A DNA stretch of 64,000 nt from Vanilla planifolia (taxonomy: Eukaryota; Streptophyta; Magnoliopsida; Asparagales; Orchidaceae): the NCBI GenBank assembly GCA_023846275.1, contig CM043875.1, positions 26,793,470-26,857,469 of the forward strand. Reading direction: 5' to 3'. This document shows positions 38,601 through 51,261 of the stretch, piece by piece (position 1 is the stretch's first letter; each line of letters starts with the position of its first letter). Both the position numbers and the translations under genes were made by a program. Below the pieces are notes generated by a model. That model was not told the DNA's origin. It searched no databases and worked only from the letters and a program-made list of their open reading frames with translations.

Positions 38601-39640
38601 ACCTCTTCATTTAGAAGCTTGCTAGAAGTCGCTCTAAGCTTCATTGATTCTCCTCTTGAGATATCATCTAACACTCAGTCTCTATCTTCTTTGATCTTGG
38701 GTGTCACAAAAGTATTGTCCCCTTATGTTGTTTAACATCTCCTTAAATGAGTTTTTCTTTTTAAAAGTATCTCACTATATTAAGATCATAATATCTTATG
38801 TAAATATTAAAACAATTATCTTGATAGTCAATGTGAGATAATTCATCCCTATATTCCTCCACCTAAAAGTCTATTAGGAGCTGCTATTTTGCTTCAATGA
38901 TTCCCTTCTTAGAACATCACTAAGCGCTCACTACTTGTTCTTTCAATATTGAGTGACATAGGCCTATCAATTTTTGTTTGGTTCATCTTTAAATCATATC
39001 AAACTAATGATATTTAATTTTAATACCAAATTTAGTATTCTGGTCTCATTATATTTAGGTATTATCTATTTGAGTCATTTAGTATTAACCCAAGTAGGTT
39101 TTACTCTCAAATGACACCTCAATATTTAAATATAATGACATCTAATATAAATATCATAATCACTCAGTCAGTAGTTAATATGAGATAATTTATCACTGTA
39201 TCTCTCTACTTAGAAGCATATTAGGAGACACTCTTTGTTTTGGTGATTCCTCTCCCACAATATCACCTAACACCCATTCCTTATCTTATTTGGTCCTAAG
39301 TGTCATAAGCCAACCGACTTTTTTTTGTGATATTTGGCCTGATGCCAAACGCAGTATCCTCATCTCACTGTGTTGAGATATTGTTTATCCTATTAAGTCA
39401 TCTTATATTAATCCAAGTAGATTTTATCTTCAAAAGATATCTTAACATCTTAAGATCATGGCATCTCATATAAACATCATAATTATTATTTTAATATCTA
39501 ATGTGAGATAATTCAACTTTATACACCTTCACTTAGAAGCTTACTAGATGTTGCTCTTTGCTTAAGTGATTCTCCATTTGTGACATCACTTGGGGCTCAC
39601 TCAATTTCTTCTTTAATTCTAGGTGTTACACCATTATACT
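38601..39640. repeat. Degenerate tandem repeat array, right block
   Basis: It continues the interrupted monomer and adds about three more. The anchor TCTCATTATATTTAGGTATT is at 39044 and TCTCACTGTGTTGAGATATT at 39363, a spacing of 319 bp. The close of each monomer (TAGGTGTTACA, AAGTGTCATAA, GGGTGTCACAAA) recurs. A deletion shortens the monomer near 38710-38790. No ORF is conserved between monomers, so this is a satellite-like array rather than a coding repeat. Confidence 0.8.
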
Positions 39641-41229
39641 TGATTAAACTTTTACTAATAAAATCACTCTTTTTTATCATAATAGATAAAGATAAACCTT
39701 TATAAATTCACTTTTTTTTTCCCATGGCCAAGTAAGGTTCAACCTAATATTAGTTCACTCCCTTTTTTATCATAGCCAAGTAGAGATCAACTTCACTCGA
39801 AGAGTAAATAATAATATTATTAAAGTGTTATAATACTTAGTTAATTAATACATACAAAAGTTCATATATCATTCACTTGAAAAGAATATATAACATGAAA
39901 TTTAAATACTGTGGAAGGATGTTACCATGTATAAACAATAACTTATGATGCAATTGCAATGCACGTGACACAAGAAATCTTAGGATGCAGTTACAATAGT
40001 AGTAAGATGTAGAAAGATGTCACAATATAAAGCTCACACCTACAGCATGATTCTAATTCTACTTCTCATTGATTTTTAAGTTTTTGCATTAACTTCTTCA
40101 CTTTAAAAACCTCTCATTTTTATATCAAACAAAAGAATATGAGCAAATCAAAAGATTCTAATGGTTAAAAAACTATTCTTAAAAAGATCAAATTAGTTGT
40201 TACACTTTGGGGATGAAGTTCATATTATTATGACAATAAGATCATACAAAGGACATATAACTACAAAATATCACCCCATTTATGTACCTATTAGATAAGT
40301 TTATTTTTGTGTCTCACAAAGTATTGTATATATATAATTAATACATCATAGGCCACAAATAGAACAAAGTCTCTTAAAACCAAATTATCAGCTATTGGAA
40401 AAACATTGTATGATGCAAGCTCGTACAACATGATGGCTCTTACGAAAAGCTCATTCATACTTATAATAATATTTTGTATTCATATAATATGTGGATCGTA
40501 CTCCTACGATAAAATTCACTTAATATTTGTTTAAGTCCTAAACTAGGTTGCTTGGTTAAATGCTATCATATAAGTATAAAAGCAATATCTTACTTACATG
40601 ATACAAATTGACATACTTATAGCTTAAGTCTTGATTATCTATTATACAAACATAGTGATCATACAAATATGAATAACTTAGCGTACTTACATAAAACAAA
40701 AATCTTCAATGCACTTACTTAAGATCACATGGTCTAGTCTCTTGTATGGTCCTTCTAATTAATGATACTAATAACATCGTATTATACGATTATCTAAATT
40801 GCAATACACCTCTCAAAAAAGCATTAACATACTTGTATGATAATGATATAGTACTATACAAATGGAACAAATCTTAATATGAAAATTAGGTTCATACTTG
40901 ATCAATATCTATCTAATACCATGAAATGCAAATTGTATTGTCTGATAGAATATTTTATAATCTAAAGATGTTGATCATGTCATGTAAATTCAAACCACCA
41001 TTCCTAATATTCATGAGGTATATTGTAATGAGCATGTATGAAATACCACCTTAAAAACATGCATAAATAATATGAACGTAAATGTGTAATATAAGAATCA
41101 AGTGATATGTTAAACAATTCTAATAAAAAAAACTATAGCAGATGAGTTATTGATGGATAACCACTCTAACAAGAGTTGGTATTAATCTCTATGATTTGCA
41201 AGTTAAGCTAAACTTGAGAAAAAAATTAT
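39641..41229. other. AT-rich intergenic region, nothing recognised
   Basis: No ORF of note. Repeated short phrases with ATACTTATA/CATACAA patterns between 40200 and 41000 are similar in style to the inside of the LTR-like insertion at 36.0-38.6 kb and may be further old retroelement sequence, but I could not align them with confidence. Confidence 0.4.
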
Positions 41230-43285
41230 TAGATCACCCTTGTATTTGATAAGTCAAACCTTAAATATTTAACATGTTATTCTAATAAATTTATTTTGTA
41301 TAAACAAAGTATAGTTTTTAATAAACAAGTCATACATATTAAAAGATGATGAATTAGTGATATTCAAAACATCATGGAATGTTTAACAAGTTTCAAAGAT
41401 TAAAGACATGTGCACCAAGTTTTGATAAATTTTTTTAATAAAATGTTAAGTTTTTTATTTCAAAGATATTCTCATTTTATATCAATCTCAAATCATATTC
41501 GAGTATTAAATTATTCAATCATATCATTGATTTAGCAAATGAATAGGATTTTAATGAATCCACAACCCTTTCTTGGTTAAATTATATTATTATCAAATTC
41601 CAGGCTAGTTATTAAATTTTAAAAAAAATTGCTAAATTTTTAATAATTAAAATTTAAAAAATTTTGCCACATCCTAGCTTGTGCATGTGCCCAACTACAA
41701 AGCTCTTGGACTAGGCAAGCACTTACAAGCCTCAAGTCAGGAAAATCGGGTTGAGCTCGTTCAAGCTGACAGCAAATCCTGAACCAGATGGATAAGGCAT
41801 TGGATCTAACTGGATAGTACTCAAAATTATATGTATCAGCTGACCCATATAAACTCATATGTTACGAGTATGCCCAGGGGATGAATTCAGCAACGCACAA
41901 GGAGGATCCAGCCCCATTTTGGCTCTACATAATACCTCTATGCAAATAATTATAAAGTCTAAATTTTTATCTTTTCTTGTAATATGGGACTAAATCCTTT
42001 GTCTGCCTACATCTAAAACTGGGAATGCTAAACACCATCCAATCACGCGTATTTGTAATCGTATAGTGGAGATCTCCTATACCTATAAGCAGTGATCTTA
42101 TCGATCCAACTATCCATTTGATAAGTTGATTGAACGATTACTGCTTCATTCATTGTAACCGATTGATCCATTTGATGGTCATGATCTTGTCCGACTTCAT
42201 CGAACGACTATTTTTATTTTTACCATTTCACATGATCTATCCTTGATCTGATAGATGAGATCTCTACTCTTTGAATCTTACGGCCTAGATCTAATCCCAA
42301 TTTTACTGTTATTAAATCAAATGATTGAGATCTCATCCGACATAATCGAATATCTAAAATTAAATTTGTCTTGATCAGATTGTTCATAACTCATCCACTT
42401 ATTTAACATTAGATCTTACAGTTTGTATCACCTCTAATCAGATCCAACGGCCATGGCTCATCCCGCCTAACATCTAAATATTTAGCTTTTACAATAGTCA
42501 TTTCAAAATTTTATTTTAACATGTTTTTAAGCTCTTTGGCTATAGTTTTTCAAATAACTTTCCACACTTTCTAACAATTATACCCAAAAAATTTTCTATA
42601 AATATTTAACAATTATAAATAGAATAACTAATAAACATAAATCAATCTTTAGAATCTCAATAAAGCACTACTCCATATTCTACTAACAACAATTATGAGT
42701 TCTTCTCAAATCGTCAAAGTTTTTCAACTAAGTTTTACATGTCTAATCTTTCAAATTCTCATTTCTCTTCTTGAATTTAAGCTCATCGTATATTTTTTCA
42801 TTAATCAACAAGTATAGAAAGTTATACAAATTTTTCAAAATTTTTTTGTTTTTTTGTATTTTTCTTTTTCTCTTAGGTTAGGTGGCCTAGTATTTGCTAA
42901 AACCCAAGTTCAGTTTGATCTCATAAAAAACTAAGTTGAGGTTGAGCTCGCAAAAGCCTGGGTTTTAATGAATATGTAAAAGCTAGTAGGTTTGAGGTAA
43001 ATTATAAAAAGAAATCTCAAATTATTACCTTTTGTTAGTAGTGTTTTTCTAGATCTCAGTTGGGGGTGGAACTTAGGTTCTAATTTGAATCGTACCATTT
43101 AAAAATTTTAATATCTCATTTTAATTTTTATCTTTATTTTTTTATCATTTTAAAAATAATATATATATATAATCAAGGTTTTATATAAATATAAAATTAT
43201 TTTTAAGAAATAAGTGTGTTAAAAACTAAAAAAATATTTTTAAGACCACAATTCACCCCCCCATCTTATAAGATTTGCATACTAA
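41230..43285 (+). mobile_element. LTR-like sequence B (about 2 kb), related to sequence A at 15.0-16.9 kb
   Basis: It is collinear with sequence A: the start (ATCACCCTTGTATTTGATAA against ACACCCTTGTGTTTGATGAG), a TATA box (TATAAATAG at 42614), the block GTAGGTTTGAGGT, the block CAGTTGGGGGTGGA against CAGGTTGGGGGTGGA, and the closing ACAATTCACCCCCC..TCTTATAAGATTT. The distance from TATA box to end is similar (about 670 against 626 bp). The copies are strongly diverged. No internal retroelement genes were found on either side, so it may be a solo LTR or a truncated element. Confidence 0.55.
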
Positions 43286-44200
43286 TTTTCATTTCAAAGC
43301 CATCAATGCTCCGTAGCATGCATTCATAAGTAGATTACTTTATGAAACATTTGATCAATATATGTAATTAATTAATTATTATTTGATCTTGAGATTCATG
43401 ATTTAAAAATCACTCTCAAAGAAAAAATTAATAATAATTTTATTATCATCAAATAAATAATATAAACTCTCTATCCAACATAATCGATATAATCAATAAC
43501 ATATATCTATAATATAAGTTTATCAGATTAATGAGAGCTCGTAGTATAAAAATGATGATACATACTATTAAAAAAATCAAGGGTGATGTAAAAATCTATA
43601 ATGACCTTAAATATCTCAAAAAAAAAATCATAATGCATAAAAAATAGCTATCATATCACATGTAAGTCTGGAACTGATAATACTATACAAATTTGAAATA
43701 AAATATAAATATATTTATACATATAATATTTCTCACACTTACTAAATATAGCAGTATCTTAACCTATATGTTTTAAACTATCCTCTAAAGAGACTTGGCT
43801 CGATAACTGTCAATATCATGTCTTATAATATAAGTGAAAAATTAGTTTTAAATGCTTAATAGATAAATCTTTATCTATATATAGTAAATCATTATAAAGA
43901 ATAAATAAAATAATTAAAAATAAGATAAAATAATAAATAAAAGAATGTATGACAATTTATATAATTGATATTATAATGATACATATATGGCTATATATAT
44001 ATATATATCCAGTTCATCATAAATATATAATATGTTTTATTTTTCTTTTCCTTTATTTTAATTTTCATTTATTTTCTTTAATTTTTTATTCTTTTTTTCA
44101 TATATTCATTCTTTCTTTAGGCCTAGACTTTTTTATGACCCATATCTTTGCTCCTAGAGATCCCATATCATATCTCATAATCATAAGTCTCGATGCTCTA
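43286..44200. other. AT-rich spacer, nothing recognised
   Basis: Very AT-rich sequence with a short (AT)n tract at about 43990-44010. The ORF at 43949-44245 is a composition artefact with a hydrophobic, Phe/Ile-rich translation. Confidence 0.5.
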
Positions 44201-44640
44201 AAATGTCATTACTATTTCTTTAAGTACCACAACACTAGGGAGTGAAATATCTCATTGCCATTAACTCTCACTCCTTAATATTAACATCTTGTACTAATAA
44301 GAAATGGAACATTCAAAATATTAAAGCCTTATTATAAGTATCCACGATACTTGGGAATGAAGTATCTTATCATCACTAAGTTTTGCCCATTAGTGCCAAC
44401 ATCCTATGCTGATGAGGAATAAGGACTCCAAATACTAAAGCTCGATCTTTGAGTACCCATGACACTCAAAGTAAAGTATCTCATCATCACTAAGTTTTAT
44501 CCCTTATTTTTTATATAGTGTGTTGAGAGGGAACAAGGAGCTCAGAATGTTGAAATGTCATCTTTAAGTATGCATGTTACCTGTGACTGAAATATCTCAT
44601 CATTACCAAGTTAATGCCGTTGCATGTTATGACACCACCT
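44201..44640. repeat. Tandem array of about four 115-bp units
   Basis: Unit starts are at about 44201, 44323, 44437 and 44552. Each has AAA/GAAATGTCAT or AAAGC.., CTTTAAGTA/TTTGAGTA-CC-CA, a GA.TGAA.TATCTCATCAT core, a CTAAGTT..(C)CC(A/T)TTA stretch, then GATGAGGAA..GGA.CTC-AAAT. The units differ at many positions, so the array is old. There is no consistent reading frame across units. Confidence 0.8.
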
Positions 44641-44779
44641 CTAAACACCATGAAATCAAAGGTGCCGTATATCACATCTATCAAGTTGTTTGATAGGGTC
44701 ATGCTCTTTTTCAAGCTTTATTAACCTCTTTTTTTATTTTGTTTTTCTTTATCTTATCATATGTTTTAATTTATAGTAT

Positions 44780-44817
<38 letters not shown>

Positions 44818-47299
44818 CATAAAGTATTATAATAAAATCAAAACATATGAAAAAAATATTATTATACAAATACTTATATCATCAAGCATTTCATAATAAT
44901 AGTAAAAAATATTTAATAACTCACTTATATCAAAATTAATTAATTTGTCTATCTGATTGTTCTAAGACACCTCTTCTATTACTTTTCTTTTCTCTTTATC
45001 AATTTTCATCATTCTCTACAAAAATTAGCATTAATATTTATGGATAAAAATCTAATTTTTATTATAAAATTACTTTTCAAAAGTAATGCTTAACAAACTA
45101 TCATCTTTTTATTTTTCTCATCATATCATAGAATATAATCAACCATATCAAACCTTACGATCAGGGTTATTAAAAATTTGGACCATTACATTTTTATGAT
45201 AATACTAGTCTAATATTATTATTATAATAATACAACTTAACATAATCAATGAGTTGATTCAAGGATCAAATAATGATACATAATAAACTTGTTCATCAAA
45301 TAATTATATTAGTTTGAATCTTATTTCGTATTGCATGATATGTGCATTAATTATATTTTTAATTTCATGACATATAATATATTTTTTTATATTATATTAT
45401 ATGACTCTTTTCTAATACTAGTCGAATAATGAATTATGCAACCAATCTATGTTAAGCCATCAAAAAACATATCATACAAAACTAATTTATGTTTCATACT
45501 TGTTAAATTTATCATTAAATTTATAATATCATACCTCAATCATACTTGTACGATTCGTATAGTGAGAATGATACTAGTTTTTATCCCCTACTATGATAAC
45601 TTAAATCTTTTAAAATCCATTTCGTCGTCTATCCAAATGACCAATATGTGCTTTATGGACAAAAACCTTAATGAGATCTTACTCTAAAATATTGTTTTCA
45701 TAAATTGGGATTAAAACCTTATTTTTTTCCTCAGAGTTTTTTCTCTTCCTTTCAAATCTCATTGAAGTGGTATAAGAACTTGAGATTTGAAAGTTGAAGC
45801 ATTTCTCTTCACCCTTTCAGCTCCTCCTCTACCAAATCTCTTGCTTTCTCATTTATTTTCCAAACATTATAATGAGCTTTTGAGGAATGAGATGGAGCTT
45901 ATTCTCTTATTTAGTATGAAAAGACAAGTTAATCACTACTTAAAATACTTTTTAATATTAAATATTTATCTTTAAAAATTTGCTAAAAATCTAAATAGTC
46001 TTTGAAAAATATAAACTATATATCTATAGATTCTATAGAACAAGATCTTCAAAAGAAGGGGAGGCATTAATTGTATATTGTTTAGGTGTCAACTAAACTA
46101 TATTTCTGAGTTTTGAAATTAAAATACTAGCATTCAAAAAATAAATTTGAGAAGAAATAATGAAAGTAAATTTATCTAATTATTATAAGAATAAGACCTC
46201 CAATCACCTCCCCTTCTTCTCATTCCTTCCTCATAATCAAACCTTACCATCTCCCATTGCCACCTTTTTCTCATCTTCTTAATATAAAAAATGTACAATC
46301 AATCAGTTTTACAAAATCTTTTACAAAAGATGAAAAACTCATCTATCATCATTAATCTAATTTTTCAATCAAACTTCTCATGCAAACCACTTAATGTTCT
46401 AACCTTACTCTTCAACATAAAAGCAACATGCCTTTTACATAAGATTGAGTCAAATTGAACCCCTTTAGAATCATCCTTTTTAATACATTTGTCTTTATTT
46501 ATGCTCATAAGTCTCTTTGTACAAATATAAATTGAAATATTAAATTTTGAATAAAAACTTGAAGATGAGCATACCGTTTAAAACTAAGCTTTTCTTCTTT
46601 CTTTCTTTTTTCTTCATTTTTCATCTTCCTAATTTTTCCTCACTGATCTTTCTTATCTAACCTGGCCAAAAAATGATCTCTTTAATTGTTACATCGTCTT
46701 TATAATTGTCCTTTGCCTCTTTACCTAGCTAATCAAAAGAGCTTGCTAGCTACACATTCTCACTTCACTATTTATACTTTCAAGCTCTCTAAAAGTCACC
46801 TCCATTGTCTGTTGACCTTAATGGAATATACAAATTATTTTAAAAAATTTCAAGGGATCACACAGTTACTTGAGAAGAATGATAGGAAGTACCTCATAAA
46901 TAAAGATCAAGGGCTTTAAACTACATTTTTAATGATTGTTATATAATTAAAGATAATCAGAGTATGTCAAAGTTATAAAATTCTAGTCATTCAACTTAAA
47001 AAGCCAATGGTATAGATGTAATCCACATCGAGAAGATGGAAAATGAATTTAAAAGAGTCATAAAAGAATTATTAACATTTTTGTTGAGCCATTAAGCTCA
47101 CCTTCAAATAAAAACATGAAACATGAGATCATTCCAATATTGGACACCTCATTGTTGAATAGTGAGATATGTTGAAGTTTGGCCAAACACATTGAAACGA
47201 TAAAAAATTAAGTTGAGCACTTTAAAGTAGAGCATTGTATCAAAACAACTCATCATTTATCATGATGATCCCAAAGAAGCATGTAGGCTAGAGAATATG
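44641..47299. other. Intergenic, with microsatellite and possible LTR border
   Basis: It contains the (TA)n tract at 44784-44815. On the minus strand TGTAATGGTCC begins at 45190, a possible LTR start. ORFs at 45436-45687, 45787-45975 and 46686-46919 show no family motif and are probably chance. Confidence 0.4.
44784..44815. repeat. (TA)n microsatellite
   Basis: Sixteen uninterrupted TA units. No gene is nearby. Confidence 0.95.
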
Positions 47300-50200
47300 T
47301 GTAATGTCCCTACGATTTAATTATTTTGTAATGCTATAATTATAAAATTGAGTAGTTAATTCACCTTAAATTGTCAAATAAAGTTTATGCTTTAAGGCCA
47401 AGGATATAATAATATAATTTTGGTATGGTCTCAAAAACATAAAATTTTACAAAGTTATGTCAAATGTCGAAGTAAACAAATTATTGAGAAGAATCCATTA
47501 AAAAGAATTTACTAGTTCTCAAGTTACAAGTTACAATTTCTTGAACTTGAATGAACTCATTGTGAATTACAAAAAGAATTAGGAAATATATATATATATA
47601 TATATACATACATACACACGCACACACACATAGATACATATTATATAAAAAATATAGCCATTCAACCATTTGATTCATGTGGCTATAAGGAAGAAGTTAT
47701 GGGAAGCTTCAAAACAATAGGAATTGAAAATGAAGGGGTTGCACCAACTACTTGAGGAGCATTATGCAAAAGATGTAAGGAGAAGAAGAAAAGTTAAAGA
47801 AAAGCACCCAGATAGAGAATTACAAAAGGAGGACAACAATGAAAACACGAACCAAATAATTGCATTTGAGATTAACTCAAACCTTTCACCCCATTTTCTT
47901 TCTATAAAATAAGTAGCCACATATTGAGTTTAAAGGATAAAGAAAATGCCTTATTTCTATATCCTTGAGGCTTAGCATGAGTTTTACAGAGACAATATTT
48001 GGAATCGATTTCTATTTTTACATGCCATAGCCATCATATAGTATGAAGATACTTGTCATACAATGTAATAAGCTTACGGATACCGAAAATAGGCTTTCTC
48101 GAGGGGATCGTAGAGTAAAAAGATTTTTTTTTTAATAGTATGATTAATTCAACAAGACAAGAACAAGCTTTCTCAAGATAATCATATGATATGCAAATAT
48201 CATTTTATATAGTATGCTATTATACTTAGGGGTAAATAGTGCAGGGAATCAAAAAGTAGGATTGTGAAGTGCAATGGTTGAGAAATGAAGGACATGCCTT
48301 ATCATACAACATAATAATAGCATCAAATTATATAATTTACTGAAGAATGCAAGATTCAAGAGAGGAATCATATGGTTTAAAAAAAGAGAGTGCATGTTGA
48401 TTATATAATACAATATTGTGAATTTATAGTATGATAATATGGTAGTAAAAGAATTAATAAGAAAAGTCTTGAGAAATGCAAATAAAATATAATAAGATAT
48501 GAAATATCATATTATTATTCAAAATATATTTGATTTGCAATGTAGGGATCAAAAGAAAGATAAATATTGTAATGAAGTCATCCTCGAGATTCCAGGAGAT
48601 AATTTGGAATTGATAATGTAAGCAAAAAAAGTTAATTGAAATAAGAATATAATATTGGCATATGCATATAACATGACATCGTGATTGTATAAAATAAAGT
48701 AAATGATAAGATCTGTTATATTTTTATATATGTAAAATTAATATATTTATATATGTATTACTAAATTTCTTATTATTGAAGATGAAAGCAAAAAATAAAA
48801 GTAAGAAAAATAATAGAAAAGAAATGTATTAAATATGAAAGTAAGTTAAATAAGCAATAAGATAAAAAGAAATGAATAAAAAATAAAATTTTAGTTTTCC
48901 TAAATGCATTAGCTTATGACAATAACAAGAAGAAAATGATATTGATAGTAAATCAAATCACGATAAAAAAAAAGAAAATAATAACACTAATAGTAAAGTG
49001 GGCTATCATATAATCCAAGAAGGTAGCCAAAAGAGCTTGCTGACATGATCTCGAGACCTCAATGAGCAAATGTTTAATTGTCATGTTAATTGTTCAACTA
49101 GAGGAGCATTATAAAAGGATGTCAAAATATGAAGAAACCCTTGTTTACAAAGAGTATTGTAATAAATGTAAGGCTTGAAAGTTGCTAAGTTCTATCTATG
49201 AGAAGAGTAACTTTATCAAGGTAGTAAACTTTGCATATCTTAAGATAAAGAACAACAAATATGAGGGACTCATAACTCAATGCTGAGATGTCAATTTCTA
49301 GTGATCAAAACAATCTTCAACCCATAAAAGAATCATGTTGACCTCATACGTACTATTTAGGACAAAGTTTGTTCAAAGTTAGGGATAGATTTTGAAAAAT
49401 TGTAATATAATATTCATAACATGTTGATAAAAGGTCAAGAGTAAAGAAATGATAAAATATCCTTTCACTCATTGGCCTCATGTTGATTTTAATAATAATA
49501 AATAATTAGCCATAATTATTCTATCATGTTCTAGCAACTTCTTAGAAATTACTACAAGAACGAACAAAGATGTTTCATGGACTCATGACAAGACTTACAA
49601 TTCAAATGTGCACAAATAATTGCATCATAAGATTTATTGTTGAAAATATAATTTAGGTTTACATAATTTAGATCTTACATAAAATCATACTAATTTATTG
49701 TCCCGAATTTTTTAGACTTTAATTTTTTTTACTTTTAATCTTAAACTTAAAAAAAATATTATAATATTCATATCATATATAAGATTTATAAACATCCATA
49801 TGATATAAATAAATAATATGTATTATAAATATATACAAATAAACCTATGTCCCAATTATATAATGCATTTAAATTTTAGGAATTTTTATTCCTTATTCCC
49901 ACCTTTTTGTCCCTTGGTCACTTAATCTTTTCAATTTATAAAATCCATACTCATAATTAATCTTGGGTTTTCATCATCTACAACAAATTAAACAAGTCGG
50001 TTCTCTCAACTCAGTTGGATCACTTAAGAGTTCTTTTTAGGATTCTACACAATATAAGATAACATTTTATGAATTCATTTGATGAAATAAGTTCTCTTAT
50101 ATTTGAGTGTTTCCTTCATAAGTTTTATCTAATATAAGATAACACTTTATGGAGTTTTGTTGACCCTTATCAATTTTTCTTTAAATGATTTATCTGAATT

Positions 50201-51261
50201 TTTTTAAACATATTTTAAAGAAAACTTTTTATTTGTGCTAAATTCAAAATAAACATTTTTATTTTTATTTTTCCCAAAAATATGCTCATATCCATGCCAA
50301 ATTTTTTGATACATTCATATGTCATATTAAAGAGTTATACATAACCTATTTCTATACACACATTCAGATAACTTTGTGAGCAAATTATGATATGAAAATT
50401 TTCTTATCCTTTTAAGAATTAAACATTACATAAAAAGGACTTCTAGTTAAAACATTATAAGCATCAATCAAATGTAATAAGAGCATCTACTCACTTAAAA
50501 TTTTCAAATTAATTAACAAAAGATCAATTCATTATATAATTATAGACATCATACATATGTACTAAAATTACATAGATCATCTACTCATTCAAGTGTTTAT
50601 ACATATTCACCAAAAGATTAATAGACTATAAGCATCAAATAAAAAACAAATGACTAAGACATATATACTAACTTTATTTTTAAGTAGTGGTCACATATTA
50701 GAAATTTGTTTAAGCAGCTTCTCATGGATTTTTTTTAAAGCAAATTATTTTTCATTTTCATCCTTCACCCTTGGGGCTACACAATAAATTCTCAAAATCC
50801 TTTTCTTCTTGCTCTCTCATAGTTGCATAATGAATTCCCAAATTTCTTTTCTCCTTTCCTTCTCATAGCTACACTCAAGGAATTCTCCAACTCCCACTCA
50901 AGATAGCACCCAAAAATTTTCCTCTCCCATGTAGCCACACAAAGCTCCTATCATTTCTTCCTTCCACGCTCAACTTAAGCATCCCTCCTCCTCAACGTTT
51001 TGTGCATTTCTCTCTCTCTCCCTTTGTTTTGCTCGTTTCTAATTCCCCAACAAAGTTTAGGAATAGGAAAAACCAGTGTTTTCATATCTTACCATAGAAC
51101 CAGTCTTTTTACCCTTTGATGTCCGCCCAATTGCATCATGACTATCCTCCACAAGCCCTCGACGTCTTCACTAATCCTCTTCTACATGTGAAAGCCAGTA
51201 GTTCAGAAGCAACTTCCTTTGTCTACAAATTCCATGTCATGAGAAAAAATTTGTCACTGGA
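47300..51261. other. Intergenic, AT-rich, possible further decayed LTR sequence
   Basis: The region begins with TGTAATGTCCCTACGATTT at 47300, which has the form of a plant gypsy LTR start, and has TGTCCCGAATTTTTTAG at about 49699. Neither has a matching end that I could find. The part just below 51262 is the downstream flank of the PPR gene and contains CT-rich stretches. No gene is supported. Only the ORF at 47724-47912 (lysine-rich) stands out slightly. Confidence 0.4.
47586..47632. repeat. Compound (TA)n-(CATA)n-(CA)n microsatellite
   Basis: TA repeats run into CATACATA and then CACACGCACACACACA. A compound repeat like this usually varies in length between individuals. Confidence 0.9.
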
